Assembly: GCA_034927345.1 (NCBI GenBank)
Contig: JAYFQE010000015.1
Coordinates: 186,001-250,000, forward strand
Direction: 5' to 3'
Source: JAYFQE01 sp034927345
Lineage (GTDB): Bacteria; Bacillota; Clostridia; Saccharofermentanales; UBA5734
Length of the DNA: 64,000 nt
Below, one piece after another: positions 36,997-46,116 of this stretch. The position numbers and the translations under genes were made by a program. The notes under the pieces are model-generated. The model was not told the origin of the DNA. It saw only the letters and a list, made by a program, of their open reading frames with translations, and did not search any database. Numbering within the stretch: the stretch's first letter is position 1; each line of letters opens with the position of its first letter.

Positions 36997-37938
36997 ATGT
37001 ATGTGCGAAAAGAGGCTCTCCTCTCGTCTCAGATCGAGGGTACACAGTGTACGCTCGACGATGTGCTCGACCCTGAGCTTGATACAAATGTAAATGTTGA
37101 CGTATCTGACGTTATTAATTATATCAAGGCCACGCAGTATGCTTTGGAGAGACTCTCAATACTGCCGATTTGTAATCGCCTTCTCAGAGAAACCCATGCG
37201 ATTTTAATGGAAGGTGTTCGCGGTCAAGAAAAAAATCCAGGAGAATTTCGCCGCTCACAGAACTGGATCGGCCCGGCGAACTGCACGCTAAAAGAAGCAC
37301 GATATATTCCGCCGAATTTGGATGATATGAGTGACGCGATGTCGGCACTGGAGAGGTACATCAACGAAAATACCCAGTATGATCCGCTGATCCGGGCGGC
37401 GCTGATCCATTATCAGTTTGAGACGATCCATCCTTTCCTTGACGGTAACGGCAGAATTGGCAGACTGCTGATTCTCCTGTACTTGATGGAACAAAAGCTA
37501 CTCAGTAAACCGGTTATTTATGTTTCTTACTTTCTGAAGAAGAACCAGGTTGAATATTACGACCGCATCAGCGAGGTGCGCAGAAGCGGCAACTATGAGC
37601 AGTGGGTCCGTTTTTTTCTCGAAGCCGTCAGTGCGGCTGCCGGTGACGCCGTCGATTCCGTTAGTCAGTTGTCTGCCCTGCATGATGAGAATATCGCTTT
37701 GCTTCCGAAATCGAACCGAAGCAAGGACAATGTGCGCCTGGTTTTTGATTACCTCGAGCAGCACCCGATCATAGACATCGGACATACTGCCGACGCTCTT
37801 AACGTCAGCTACAACACGGTGTCTGCCGCCGTAAAGAAACTGGCTGTATTGGGTATCTTGAAAGAAACCGCCAATACAGCCAGAAACCGCGTGTTTATTT
37901 ACGAGAGTTATCTGGAAATTCTAAGAAAAGATACGTGA
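36997..37938 (+). CDS. Fic-family protein, 5' end apparently truncated
   Basis: The 313-residue frame contains an intact Fic active-site loop, HPFLDGNGRIGR (His145 to Arg156), which in relatives transfers AMP to a target hydroxyl. It also holds an inhibitory-helix motif of the (S/T)xxxE(G/N) type (Ser10 to Gly15) and a C-terminal winged-helix-like region (NVSYNTVSAAVKKL). The ATG at 36997 has no ribosome binding site. In-frame codons upstream (36967-36996) still read IANTELFVL, which fits the family sequence just before MYVRKEALLSSQIEGTQ, until a stop at 36964-36966. The usual N-terminal ~80-90 residues are therefore missing. It may be a decaying gene or be expressed from the internal start. 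Confidence 0.8.
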   Translation: MYVRKEALLSSQIEGTQCTLDDVLDPELDTNVNVDVSDVINYIKATQYALERLSILPICNRLLRETHAILMEGVRGQEKNPGEFRRSQNWIGPANCTLKEARYIPPNLDDMSDAMSALERYINENTQYDPLIRAALIHYQFETIHPFLDGNGRIGRLLILLYLMEQKLLSKPVIYVSYFLKKNQVEYYDRISEVRRSGNYEQWVRFFLEAVSAAAGDAVDSVSQLSALHDENIALLPKSNRSKDNVRLVFDYLEQHPIIDIGHTADALNVSYNTVSAAVKKLAVLGILKETANTARNRVFIYESYLEILRKDT

Positions 37939-37967
37939 TTCACAGGGCCTTCGCCCCGGCCGGCCGG

Positions 37968-39053
37968 TCAGGCCCAGACGCTCAGCGGGTTTTGCCGGTG
38001 GCATTCCTCGATGACGGCGATCTGCCTCCGGATCTGCTGCGGCGTCACTTCCAGCGGCGCGCCTTCCGCCAGTGTCCGGTAGAGCATCTGATAGTACCGG
38101 GCCGTCATATTGGCAAAGGTTCCGAAAGACTCGGCCGAGTCGACATCGTCGGATACTTTCCAATGCTCTTCATGCCAGGTCAGGGCCTCGCCGCAGTAAG
38201 CCGGCAGTCCGTCTGCGGTTTCCAGCGGTTCATAGACCAGCTTTTGCGGCGGACATTCCGAAGGGACGATATAACGCCACTCCATCTCGTCCATGGATCC
38301 TTTCATGCCGCCGCAAGTACCCTGCACATTATAGGTGAAGCAGGGATAAGCGCAGCAGGAGGAGATTTCCAGATCAATGAGCGGGCGGTTTTTCCCGGTC
38401 ATAATCAGTTTGACATAATCTTCGGCGTCGCCAAAGGTGTTGGCCCGATCCATCCGGCAGAAAACCTCCGGCATATCATCGCCGCCAAACAGCTGCAGAG
38501 CCTGATCCAGCGGATGCGGTCCGGTATTCCGGAGATTGCCGCCGTTAAACCGCTGAATGCACTGCCAGTCCCAGCGTCTGGCAAATCCGTTGAAGGCGAT
38601 GCTGATCTGGACAATCCGGCCTAAAACGCCGGAATCGATCACCTGTTTGACCTTGCGAAAATAAGCGGAAAAACGGGACTGCTGGAAAATAGCGAAGACA
38701 GATCCGGATTCCCGGGATGCCGCGATCAGGCGATCCACTTCCTGGACGTTTTTAGCCAGCGGTTTTTCGCACAAGACGTTGAAACCTTTTTTAAGAAAGA
38801 GCTCGGTAACCGGTACGTGAAGATAACTGGGCGTGCTGTTGACAACCAGATCCAGATCGGTTCGCTCCAAAAGCGGTTTATAGTCGGTATAGGTTTGGCA
38901 GTTAAAGGTTTTTTCAGCGTTCAGACGGCGCTTTTCCAAGGGATCGGCAACGGCGACGACCTGGAAAAGATCCCCGCAGTCCTTGAAGTACTGGCCGTGG
39001 ATCGACCAGCCGCTTCTGCCTTGACCGATGATAGCAACTTTCAGTGTTTTCAT
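37968..39053 (-). CDS. Gfo/Idh/MocA-family oxidoreductase
   Basis: I place the start at ATG 39053 (MKTLKVAIIGQGRSG), 6 nt after GAGGTGAG, giving about 361 residues. The Rossmann motif GQGRSG, the VLCEKPLAKN motif and a GPHPLDQALQLFGG segment with the likely catalytic His are present. The enzyme should oxidise or isomerise a sugar or glycoside with NAD(P). It follows a second, shorter family member (39108-39983) by 54 bp on the same strand, so the two may act on the same substrate. It converges with the Fic gene. Confidence 0.93.
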   Translation of the reverse strand: MKTLKVAIIGQGRSGWSIHGQYFKDCGDLFQVVAVADPLEKRRLNAEKTFNCQTYTDYKPLLERTDLDLVVNSTPSYLHVPVTELFLKKGFNVLCEKPLAKNVQEVDRLIAASRESGSVFAIFQQSRFSAYFRKVKQVIDSGVLGRIVQISIAFNGFARRWDWQCIQRFNGGNLRNTGPHPLDQALQLFGGDDMPEVFCRMDRANTFGDAEDYVKLIMTGKNRPLIDLEISSCCAYPCFTYNVQGTCGGMKGSMDEMEWRYIVPSECPPQKLVYEPLETADGLPAYCGEALTWHEEHWKVSDDVDSAESFGTFANMTARYYQMLYRTLAEGAPLEVTPQQIRRQIAVIEECHRQNPLSVWA

Positions 39054-39107
39054 TAAAAACTCACCTCGCAAGATCAATTTTCGGCAATGTTAGGCTTAAA
39101 TAATATT

Positions 39108-39983
39108 CTACAAGATAACGGCGCGCTTTGTTTCATAGGATTCTTTAATGGCGTTAAGTAATTTTACCGGCGTTTCGATTTGCTCAAAAGAAGTCGGCGA
39201 TTTACCGGTGCGGAGCATCTCTGCGAATTGGGCGAAACCATACCGATAGCAGCCGGATATGTCGATTTCTTTACTCATCGTCCCTTTATGACCATACAGA
39301 ATAGCCCCGTAAGGCGTCGTATCCGGCAGGAAATTCAGGGCGACCTGGAACTGATCATAATTAACAAGGGCCACGACTCCGCCGTTATTCTCATTGGCGG
39401 TCACGGATCGGGGCTGATAGCCGAAAATAGCCAAAGCCATTTCGACCAGATGGGCGCCGTAGAAATAGATGCCCCCATACTCATTGGCCAAGGTGGCCGG
39501 GAAATTGACGGCGGCTGCCCGCAGGCTGCCGATCCGGTTTTCCTGTGTCACGACGCTGCGCAGATTAAGAACGTCCGGAGTATACTTGCAGGTAGAACCG
39601 CCGGTGATCAAAGTACCGTGAGCGATCGCGGCGCTTTTTAGTTTTTGCACATCCTGGTTGGTTATGGTAAAGGGTTTATCAAGCCACACCGGAATACCGG
39701 CCTCGATAAAAGGCAAAGCGTAAGGCAGATGCAGATCGCCGTGCCGGAAAACAACCATCGCCGCGTCAACTTGGTTCAGCAGTTCTTCGGGACGCTGCGC
39801 GATCATCTCGATTTTCCCGTGAGCCGCAACTTCTTCTGTCCGGGTTTTATCCAAACCGAATATCGCCGTGACGCGCATATCGGGGTACGCATACGCGCCG
39901 GTTTTTTCATCTGGAATATTAACGAGTTTTGAAAATATCTCCGCATGACTGTTGTCTGAACCGATTATGCCAATTCTGAACAT
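39108..39983 (-). CDS. Short Gfo/Idh/MocA-family protein
   Basis: At 291 residues this is shorter than the usual 330-370. The N-terminus reads FRIGIIGSDNSHAEIF, an atypical dinucleotide loop, and the EKP motif appears as WLDKPFTITN, with Asp in place of Glu. The YGGIYFYGAHLVEMALAIFG segment takes the place of the usual GxHxxD region. The fold seems complete, but the substitutions suggest a specialised substrate. AGGAGG lies 8 nt before the ATG. It is divergent from the AraC gene at 40202, the likely regulator. Confidence 0.88.
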   Translation of the reverse strand: MFRIGIIGSDNSHAEIFSKLVNIPDEKTGAYAYPDMRVTAIFGLDKTRTEEVAAHGKIEMIAQRPEELLNQVDAAMVVFRHGDLHLPYALPFIEAGIPVWLDKPFTITNQDVQKLKSAAIAHGTLITGGSTCKYTPDVLNLRSVVTQENRIGSLRAAAVNFPATLANEYGGIYFYGAHLVEMALAIFGYQPRSVTANENNGGVVALVNYDQFQVALNFLPDTTPYGAILYGHKGTMSKEIDISGCYRYGFAQFAEMLRTGKSPTSFEQIETPVKLLNAIKESYETKRAVIL

Positions 39984-40201
39984 TTCATCATCCTCCTGAT
40001 TTTTACAAACCTGTTTATTTCGGCAAGCCGGACCAAGCCGTTCGAACCCCCGCCAAGAACAGAATAATCGGTTGCCGGCCGGTCCTCATTAACTAATTTC
40101 CGAATAGACCGCACTATTGTCCATATCCCGACCCGGTTGACGGGAACGGATGCCTGTCAACTATGATATGATAAAGCAAAGCGGACAAAGAGGTTTTGAC
40201 G

Positions 40202-41119
40202 ATGGCTGATGATCGGAACGACAACCCGGCAACCAGGCACTATACTGCCGATATGTTTGTCAAGAGCATTCCCTTCAAAATATACCGGCTGGAAGACGGT
40301 CTTGTGCAAACAGGGCTGCACAGCCATGAATACCTGCAGATCTGGTATATTTTGTCCGGACATTGCATCCACCAGATCGGCAGCCAGGACCATGAACTCG
40401 TCGGCGGCGATATCTTCGTCGTGCCGCCTTTCATTCCGCATCGTGTGATGACCGAGAACGGCAAAACGGTTGAGATCATCGGCTGCGAATTTCTTATGAA
40501 TCTGATTAATGAAAATTTCAACGAACTGCTGACCCAGAGCTCTCTATTCGATTTTGCTTATATCAAGCCATTTTTAGCATCCAATCAGACGATCCAGCCA
40601 TGTGTTCATCTGAGCGGCGCCAATCGCGAGCTGGTGGAGAGTCTGCTCTTGGAAATGCTGGAGGATTATCAAGAAGAACCCGATTACTATCAGCTCAATA
40701 TCAAGGCCGATGTCCTGAAACTGCTGACGGTCATCGCCAGACTCTATCAGCCGGACCAGGAAACCGGGTCCGCCGGCTTCTTCCAGAAATACCGCGAATC
40801 CATGTCGGCAGTCCTTGACTATATCAATAAAAATTACACCAAGGAATTGTATTTAAATGATATCTGCCTGATTGCCCTGATGTCTAAAGCCAATTTCTCG
40901 TATGTTTTCAAGCATGTAACCGGCAAAACGCTGGTCGCTTACATTAATTATCTGCGCATTAAAAAGGCCGAGGAGCTGCTGCGGGATAATCGCCTGACAA
41001 CCACCGAGATCTGCTTCCAGGTCGGATTTAACGATACGACCTATTTTGCCAGGGTTTTTCGTAAAGAAACCGGCGTGTCGCCCAAAGAATTCCGCAGCGG
41101 GGAGCGGCCTCAATCCTGA
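40202..41119 (+). CDS. AraC-family transcriptional regulator
   Basis: I place the start at ATG 40202, 8 nt after AAAGAGG; a TTG two codons earlier is too close to that site. The roughly 305-residue protein has an N-terminal cupin domain (LHSHEYLQIWYILSG, GGDIFVVPPFIPH) and a C-terminal HTH pair (YLNDICLIALMSKANFSYVF and TTEICFQVGFNDTTYFARVF, ending GVSPKEFR). It is divergent from two Gfo/Idh/MocA genes and converges with the MDR dehydrogenase gene, overlapping its end by 10 bp. It probably controls the divergent dehydrogenases in response to a sugar. Confidence 0.92.
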   Translation: MADDRNDNPATRHYTADMFVKSIPFKIYRLEDGLVQTGLHSHEYLQIWYILSGHCIHQIGSQDHELVGGDIFVVPPFIPHRVMTENGKTVEIIGCEFLMNLINENFNELLTQSSLFDFAYIKPFLASNQTIQPCVHLSGANRELVESLLLEMLEDYQEEPDYYQLNIKADVLKLLTVIARLYQPDQETGSAGFFQKYRESMSAVLDYINKNYTKELYLNDICLIALMSKANFSYVFKHVTGKTLVAYINYLRIKKAEELLRDNRLTTTEICFQVGFNDTTYFARVFRKETGVSPKEFRSGERPQS

Positions 41120-42153
41120 TGCATCTGAATCAGGGCCTTGGGCTGCACTTTGCGCTGAAGCATGGCGAAAGCCTCGTGAAGATCCGTTAACCGGTAGGGC
41201 TTATCGACCCGGTAGAAGTTCCCGACTTGCAGAAAACCGGCGCGGATGTTCGCCAGAACAGCTTCATGGGCTTCAATTTCTTTATATCCGTCATTGTAAA
41301 AACGGAAGGAATGGACGGCGGCGAAAGGATTCATCGCCATATTTTTCCGGCCTTCAATGCCGTAAATCCCGACAACGGCATCTTGGGCGATAAAGGGCAG
41401 GAATTGGTCGAGCAAGCCGGCGCTGCCGATGGCGTCAACAACACAGTGGAAACCGGCGCCGGCTGCCTGGCGCAGCAGTCCTGCCGATTCCGGATCGCGG
41501 TAATCGATGTAGACATCGGCGCCGCAGGCTATCGCTTGCTCACGCCGGTTTGCGCTGCCGACAGCCACAATCTTCCGCGCCGCCAGCGCTTTGGCATGAC
41601 TGATAAAAGAAAGGCCGTTGCCGCCTGAACCGTTGACCAGAACCTGCATGCCGGGCGTCAGTCCCATCCGGGTTATAAAGGAATAGGTTTCCCGCCAGGT
41701 GATCAGCATGGGCGCGACCGTGTCCGGTATATCATCCGGTATTCGGCTGGAAAGCGGGCGGGTTCCGACGGTATAACGCAGGATTTCCTTTTCGGACAAA
41801 CCGTCTTCACGCATGGCGGCATGATCAAAAATGAGACCGTATTCGGCATAACCGCCGCCGAAGGAAAATAAGCCCAGCTCAGGAATCGGCGGCACGCCGA
41901 CATTCGTTACCCGGTCACCCTGATGAAAGTGGCGGACTTTGCCGCCGCATTCCAGAATCAGACCGATACTTTCATGACCGAGCAACGTCGGGTAATCGGT
42001 ATCCAGGATCGTATGGCTGATGATATGCTGATCGGTCGCGGTGCAGGTCGCGCCATAGAGAATTTTACATAAGGCCGCATAAGGATTAACCTGAGGCATG
42101 GGGATTTCCTCAATCGACAATTCGCCTTTCCGGCGGACAATAGCTGCTTTCAT
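41110..42153 (-). CDS. Zinc-type medium-chain alcohol/polyol dehydrogenase
   Basis: The 347-residue protein belongs to the MDR family. It has a GroES-like N-terminal domain with a catalytic-zinc region (GATCTATDQH, GHESIG) and a Rossmann domain with VNGSGGNGLSFISHAKALAA. The characteristic four-cysteine structural-zinc lobe is not evident. Members oxidise secondary alcohols of sugars and polyols such as sorbitol, threonine or inositol derivatives. Its ATG overlaps the stop of the kinase gene by 4 bp, so it is co-transcribed with the two-component system and probably serves the same sugar pathway. Confidence 0.9.
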   Translation of the reverse strand: MKAAIVRRKGELSIEEIPMPQVNPYAALCKILYGATCTATDQHIISHTILDTDYPTLLGHESIGLILECGGKVRHFHQGDRVTNVGVPPIPELGLFSFGGGYAEYGLIFDHAAMREDGLSEKEILRYTVGTRPLSSRIPDDIPDTVAPMLITWRETYSFITRMGLTPGMQVLVNGSGGNGLSFISHAKALAARKIVAVGSANRREQAIACGADVYIDYRDPESAGLLRQAAGAGFHCVVDAIGSAGLLDQFLPFIAQDAVVGIYGIEGRKNMAMNPFAAVHSFRFYNDGYKEIEAHEAVLANIRAGFLQVGNFYRVDKPYRLTDLHEAFAMLQRKVQPKALIQMHQD

Positions 42154-43961
42154 AACGGAGCTCCTTCCTTATTGGCGGAATTTGGGATTTCGATGATTAC
42201 GACGGTGTGTTTGTTTTCTTCGCTCTCAATGGTCAAGCCATAAGATTCGCCATATTTGATCCGAATGCGGTTGTTGATGTTCAGCAAACCGATGCCGCGG
42301 TCGGCGTAAGCACTATTCACGATCAACGGCGAAACATTTTCCAGTTCGTGTTTCAGTTTTGCCAGTTCCTCGATTTTCATGCCGACACCATCATCCTTGA
42401 TTTGGAAAACGATATGCTGATTTTCGCTCAGATAACCCTGAATATCCAGGGCGCCCTGCGCCGGTTTGGGTTCCAGACCGTGATATATGGCGTTTTCAAC
42501 AACAGGCTGCAAAAGAAAGCGGGGTATCGGCATCATATAAATATCCGGCTCAATATTGATACTGTAGGTAAACCGGCTGCCGAAACGGATTGAGATGATA
42601 TTCAGGTATTTTTGGATACAGCTGATTTCGTCTTTGACCAGCACCATATCGGGTCCCTTGATACAGTAGCGCATGATGGCTGACAAAGAGGTCGTAATAT
42701 CCACGACTTCATCGCTCTTTAAAAGATAACCATAACCTTTAATGCAATCGAGGGTGTTATAAAGAAAATGCGGATTGATCTGGCTTTGTAAAGCCGACAA
42801 TTCCGCCTGCTTACGCGCCAGTTCTGTTTCATACATCGTGGACTGGGTGGTCATCACCTTGCGCGTCATCTGCAAGATCTCATCCAGCATCAGATTTATA
42901 TTTTTCTCCAGCACGCCAATCTCATTCTGTTCTTTGAGGGCCAGGCGGTTATGCAGATTGTGGTAGGGCCCTTGTTCGATAAAGGCAGCTATTTTCGCTA
43001 TCGGGTAAGTTATACCCTTCAAAACGCGGACGCACCAGATCAGCAAGACGGACATGATGAGGATAAAGAATACGATGCTGCAGATGAACAAAGGCGTCAA
43101 TTCCCGGTAGATCTCACTCAAAGGGACGATACTCAGAACGCGCCAGTCTGTATTGGGAACTTGCCGGTACTGGATGATGCATCTTTGGCCGGAAGCCATT
43201 CCTTCGGTCTGTACGGTCTCTTTGTCGATAAAAAGCTGATCGACATCATGAATCAAAGCTTTATCGACCGCTTCATCGGTGTTGTTGCTGACGAGCACTT
43301 CATTGTTTGCATCGAGAATCATCAGGCTGGCATGGGAGGTTAAGGTTATTTGCTTTAAGATAACCGACAGATTTTTCAGAGAGCTCATAATAACGCAGGT
43401 CCCGAGCTTGTTATTTTCTTTGGAACCTTTTTGGCTGTTGAGAATTGGCATAAAACAAGCATAGTAATAAGACTGGGTCGATGTGTTATAAATCCGGGAT
43501 GTGTAAGCGCTTTTCAAGGTATTGACATTAAATGCGTCATATTGTACTTCGATTGTGTCGATAACGCTGAAGTATTTTCTCGGCACGCCGAGAATGTTAC
43601 CGTCCAGATCAACAATGGAAACATTGATGGCGTCACTGTTGTTCTCTGTCAGCGTCGGGATAATTTCGGACAGAATATTGCTATACTCGAACCGTTCGGC
43701 ATCGGATTGACTTTGCAGGAACAATTGCGTATACCGGCTCTGAGAAATTTGCGTAGTATAACGATTTAAATTATCGGTCGTCATTGTAATGTTGTCAACA
43801 ATCTGTTGAATTGTTTTATCGACAAAAATTTCTTCTTTGTTTTTAAGAATTTTCGATGTAATGAAATAATACGACCCGCCGAGGATCGTAACAACAAACG
43901 CTGAAACGGCGAAAAGAAGGAAGACCTGTACTTTCAGGGAGTGTTTTGATGATTTGCCCAT
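42150..43961 (-). CDS. Sensor histidine kinase, YesM type
   Basis: The 603-residue membrane kinase has transmembrane helices near residues 11-33 and 290-312, an extracellular Cache-like sensor region between them, a HAMP segment, and a phospho-acceptor His in INPHFLYNTLDC followed by an HATPase_c domain (LLQPVVENAIYHG, IKDDGVGM, DRGIGLLNINNR). AAGGAG lies 5 nt before the ATG. Its start overlaps the end of the response regulator gene by 28 bp. It probably senses a sugar-related ligand for the divergent Lpl-type importer operon at 45180-52644. Confidence 0.95.
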   Translation of the reverse strand: MGKSSKHSLKVQVFLLFAVSAFVVTILGGSYYFITSKILKNKEEIFVDKTIQQIVDNITMTTDNLNRYTTQISQSRYTQLFLQSQSDAERFEYSNILSEIIPTLTENNSDAINVSIVDLDGNILGVPRKYFSVIDTIEVQYDAFNVNTLKSAYTSRIYNTSTQSYYYACFMPILNSQKGSKENNKLGTCVIMSSLKNLSVILKQITLTSHASLMILDANNEVLVSNNTDEAVDKALIHDVDQLFIDKETVQTEGMASGQRCIIQYRQVPNTDWRVLSIVPLSEIYRELTPLFICSIVFFILIMSVLLIWCVRVLKGITYPIAKIAAFIEQGPYHNLHNRLALKEQNEIGVLEKNINLMLDEILQMTRKVMTTQSTMYETELARKQAELSALQSQINPHFLYNTLDCIKGYGYLLKSDEVVDITTSLSAIMRYCIKGPDMVLVKDEISCIQKYLNIISIRFGSRFTYSINIEPDIYMMPIPRFLLQPVVENAIYHGLEPKPAQGALDIQGYLSENQHIVFQIKDDGVGMKIEELAKLKHELENVSPLIVNSAYADRGIGLLNINNRIRIKYGESYGLTIESEENKHTVVIIEIPNSANKEGAPL

Positions 43962-45052
43962 GGCTGCTCCTTCTTATATTGATTCGGCGTCATTGAATAA
44001 ACCTTTTTAAATACAGATGTAAAATAATGATAATTGTTAAATCCTGCTTCGCGGGATATTTCTTCCAGCGTCCTGTCTTCCTGCCTCAGCATCCGGCAGG
44101 CTTTACTCAGCCTCAGTGAATTCAGATATTTGGTAAAGGAAACGCCCATAACCTTCGTGAACAATTCACTGCAATACGTGTAATTCAGATTAAACCGGCA
44201 GGCTAAATCATTAAGGCTTAAATCATCGGCGTAATAATGCTCCATATATTGCAGTAAATTAAGAAAACTTTCATTCCAGGCCAATAGATCAGACGAATCC
44301 ATTCTGACCAAACGAGTTGCGGGCGGCGCATGATTGGCCTCGATATGAAGCCGTTTTAAAACGGTAGATAGTTGTTGCGGCAGACCCTGGAGGCTGCAGA
44401 TGACAACCAGGCTGTCCGCTCCCAAATCGATTTCTTTATCGGTAAAACTTTCATCGGATGAAATGATCTTAACGGCCTGCGTATCGGAAAGCAGCAAAGT
44501 CATTTCCTGGCTGCTATCGAATAATCTGGCTTCAATACTCCGTTTTTCTTGCGAGCGAATTTCTGCTACGCTAAAATACGGACCGGCGGACGTCAGTCCA
44601 CAGCGGGTCAACGTGGCGGCTGTGTTGCCGTTGTTTTTCAGTTGGTTATAAATATTCACATCATTTTGCAGCCGAACCTGCCACAATCGCTGGGCCAGTT
44701 TTGGTAAAATGTCGCTGGTTTCATCGGTCTGGATCGGTTTGACACAGAAATCAAGCACACCGAGCTGTAAGGCAGATTTTGCATAGCTAAAATCAGAGTA
44801 GCCTGAAACCATAATAAATTCCGTTTCGATCTTCCGGCGGCGGCATTCTTGAACTATATCCAGTCCAGATAAGCCGGGCATACGGATATCAAGAAAGGCG
44901 GCGTCGATTCTTTGCGTAGACAGCAGCTCCTGCGCTTCATAGGGATCGGTCGTTTTTAGCGGGCATTCAAATCCGTATTTTTCCCAGTCAAAAGAGCGTT
45001 CTGTCGATATTAAGGACATATTTTCGTCATCGGCTATAAGTACGCGAAACAT
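43934..45052 (-). CDS. Response regulator with AraC-type DNA-binding domain, YesN type
   Basis: I place the start at ATG 45052 (MFRVLIADDE), preceded by GAGGTGG, giving about 372 residues. The receiver domain has Asp55 in AAFLDIRMPG and the switch Lys in FCVKPIQ; the C-terminal AraC pair reads SLNDLACRFNLNYTYCSELF and EEISREAGFNNYHYFTSVFKK. It is shorter than the YesN protein at 34569 because the central region is reduced. It is divergent from the ABC importer operon at 45180, which it probably activates. Confidence 0.95.
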   Translation of the reverse strand: MFRVLIADDENMSLISTERSFDWEKYGFECPLKTTDPYEAQELLSTQRIDAAFLDIRMPGLSGLDIVQECRRRKIETEFIMVSGYSDFSYAKSALQLGVLDFCVKPIQTDETSDILPKLAQRLWQVRLQNDVNIYNQLKNNGNTAATLTRCGLTSAGPYFSVAEIRSQEKRSIEARLFDSSQEMTLLLSDTQAVKIISSDESFTDKEIDLGADSLVVICSLQGLPQQLSTVLKRLHIEANHAPPATRLVRMDSSDLLAWNESFLNLLQYMEHYYADDLSLNDLACRFNLNYTYCSELFTKVMGVSFTKYLNSLRLSKACRMLRQEDRTLEEISREAGFNNYHYFTSVFKKVYSMTPNQYKKEQPWANHQNTP

Positions 45053-45179
45053 CAACCACCTCAATAAACCGAAAAATTTGTACAAAATAATCCGCAGATT
45101 CTGAATGGTTAACTAACGATTTGAAGGATAGCATAGAATAATAAAGAAAACAATCAAACAAATACAGTGAGGAGCCGGC

Positions 45180-46115
45180 ATGGAAAGCACAACACTTAAG
45201 CCTCGGAAATCGCAGAGAATGCGCATCTGGGAGAATCGATGGGTCTATTTATTTCTTTTGCCGGGATTGGTTTTTCTGGTTGTTTTCAGTTACTGGCCTA
45301 TGTACGGTCTGACGCTGGCTTTCAAGGACTTCCAGATCGGATTGGGCATTTTTGGCAGCCGCTGGGCGAATCCCTGGTATAAACACTTTATTTCGGTTAC
45401 CCAAGACAAAATGTTCTGGTCGGCTTTTATGAATACTTTCCGCATGGGCTTCTGGTACATTTTAACCAGTTTCCCGGCGCCGATCCTTTTAGCGCTGATG
45501 ATCAATGAATTGCGAGGAACAAAATATAAAAAGCTCTTGCAAACAGTTTACACTTTCCCCAATTTCCTTTCATGGGTTGTGGTCGGCGGGCTGATGTTGA
45601 GCTTGTTGTCCTCGGAAGGGCTGGTCAACATGTTGATCCGCGCTTTCGGCGGCTCCGGTTTTGATTTTTTAGCCAACAGGTCCTTGATCCGTCCGATGCT
45701 TTACACAACTAATGTCTGGAAATGCGCAGGCTGGGATGCCATACTTTATCTGGCGGCCATTGCCGGCATCAATCCTGAGTTATATGAAGCCGCGGATGTC
45801 GACGGCGCGAATCGATTTCACAAAATGCTCTATATTACCTGGCCGGGGATAAAATCAACGGCCGTGATTCTCTTGATCCTCAGTTTCGGCAGTATCCTGA
45901 ACAACGGCTTTGACCAAATTCTGAATATGGTCAATTCTGTTGTACAGAATGACGCGGAAACGATGGATACCTACATTTATCGCAGATCGTTCCAGAGCGT
46001 TCCCAATTACAGCTTCTCTACCGGCATGGGCTTGTTTAAATCCATCATCAACTTTGTCTTCCTGCTGGCTGCCAATAAGATCGCGAAGCTGTTGGGTGAA
46101 GGAGGGATCATGTAA
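45180..46115 (+). CDS. ABC transporter permease, LplB type
   Basis: This 311-residue membrane protein has about six helices with the LplB-type N-terminus (YLFLLPGLVFLVVFSYWPMYGLTLAFKDFQ) and the EAA loop YEAADVDGANRFHKMLYITWPGI. GAGGAG lies 5 nt before the ATG. It is the first gene of a seven-gene operon and pairs with the permease encoded one base downstream. LplB/YtcP systems in Firmicutes import oligosaccharides, often from plant or host polysaccharides; the substrate here is unknown. Confidence 0.95.
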   Translation: MESTTLKPRKSQRMRIWENRWVYLFLLPGLVFLVVFSYWPMYGLTLAFKDFQIGLGIFGSRWANPWYKHFISVTQDKMFWSAFMNTFRMGFWYILTSFPAPILLALMINELRGTKYKKLLQTVYTFPNFLSWVVVGGLMLSLLSSEGLVNMLIRAFGGSGFDFLANRSLIRPMLYTTNVWKCAGWDAILYLAAIAGINPELYEAADVDGANRFHKMLYITWPGIKSTAVILLILSFGSILNNGFDQILNMVNSVVQNDAETMDTYIYRRSFQSVPNYSFSTGMGLFKSIINFVFLLAANKIAKLLGEGGIM

Positions 46116-46116
46116 A

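Noticed and set aside
40040..40050. GTTCGAAC resembling a tRNA T-loop
   Set aside because: The flanking bases do not form a 5-bp T-stem and no anticodon or acceptor arms can be built around it.
45940..46116. Upstream extension of the YtcP-type permease frame
   Set aside because: It overlaps the preceding permease gene by more than 170 bp, while ATG 46117 has an ideal ribosome binding site and gives the normal family N-terminus.
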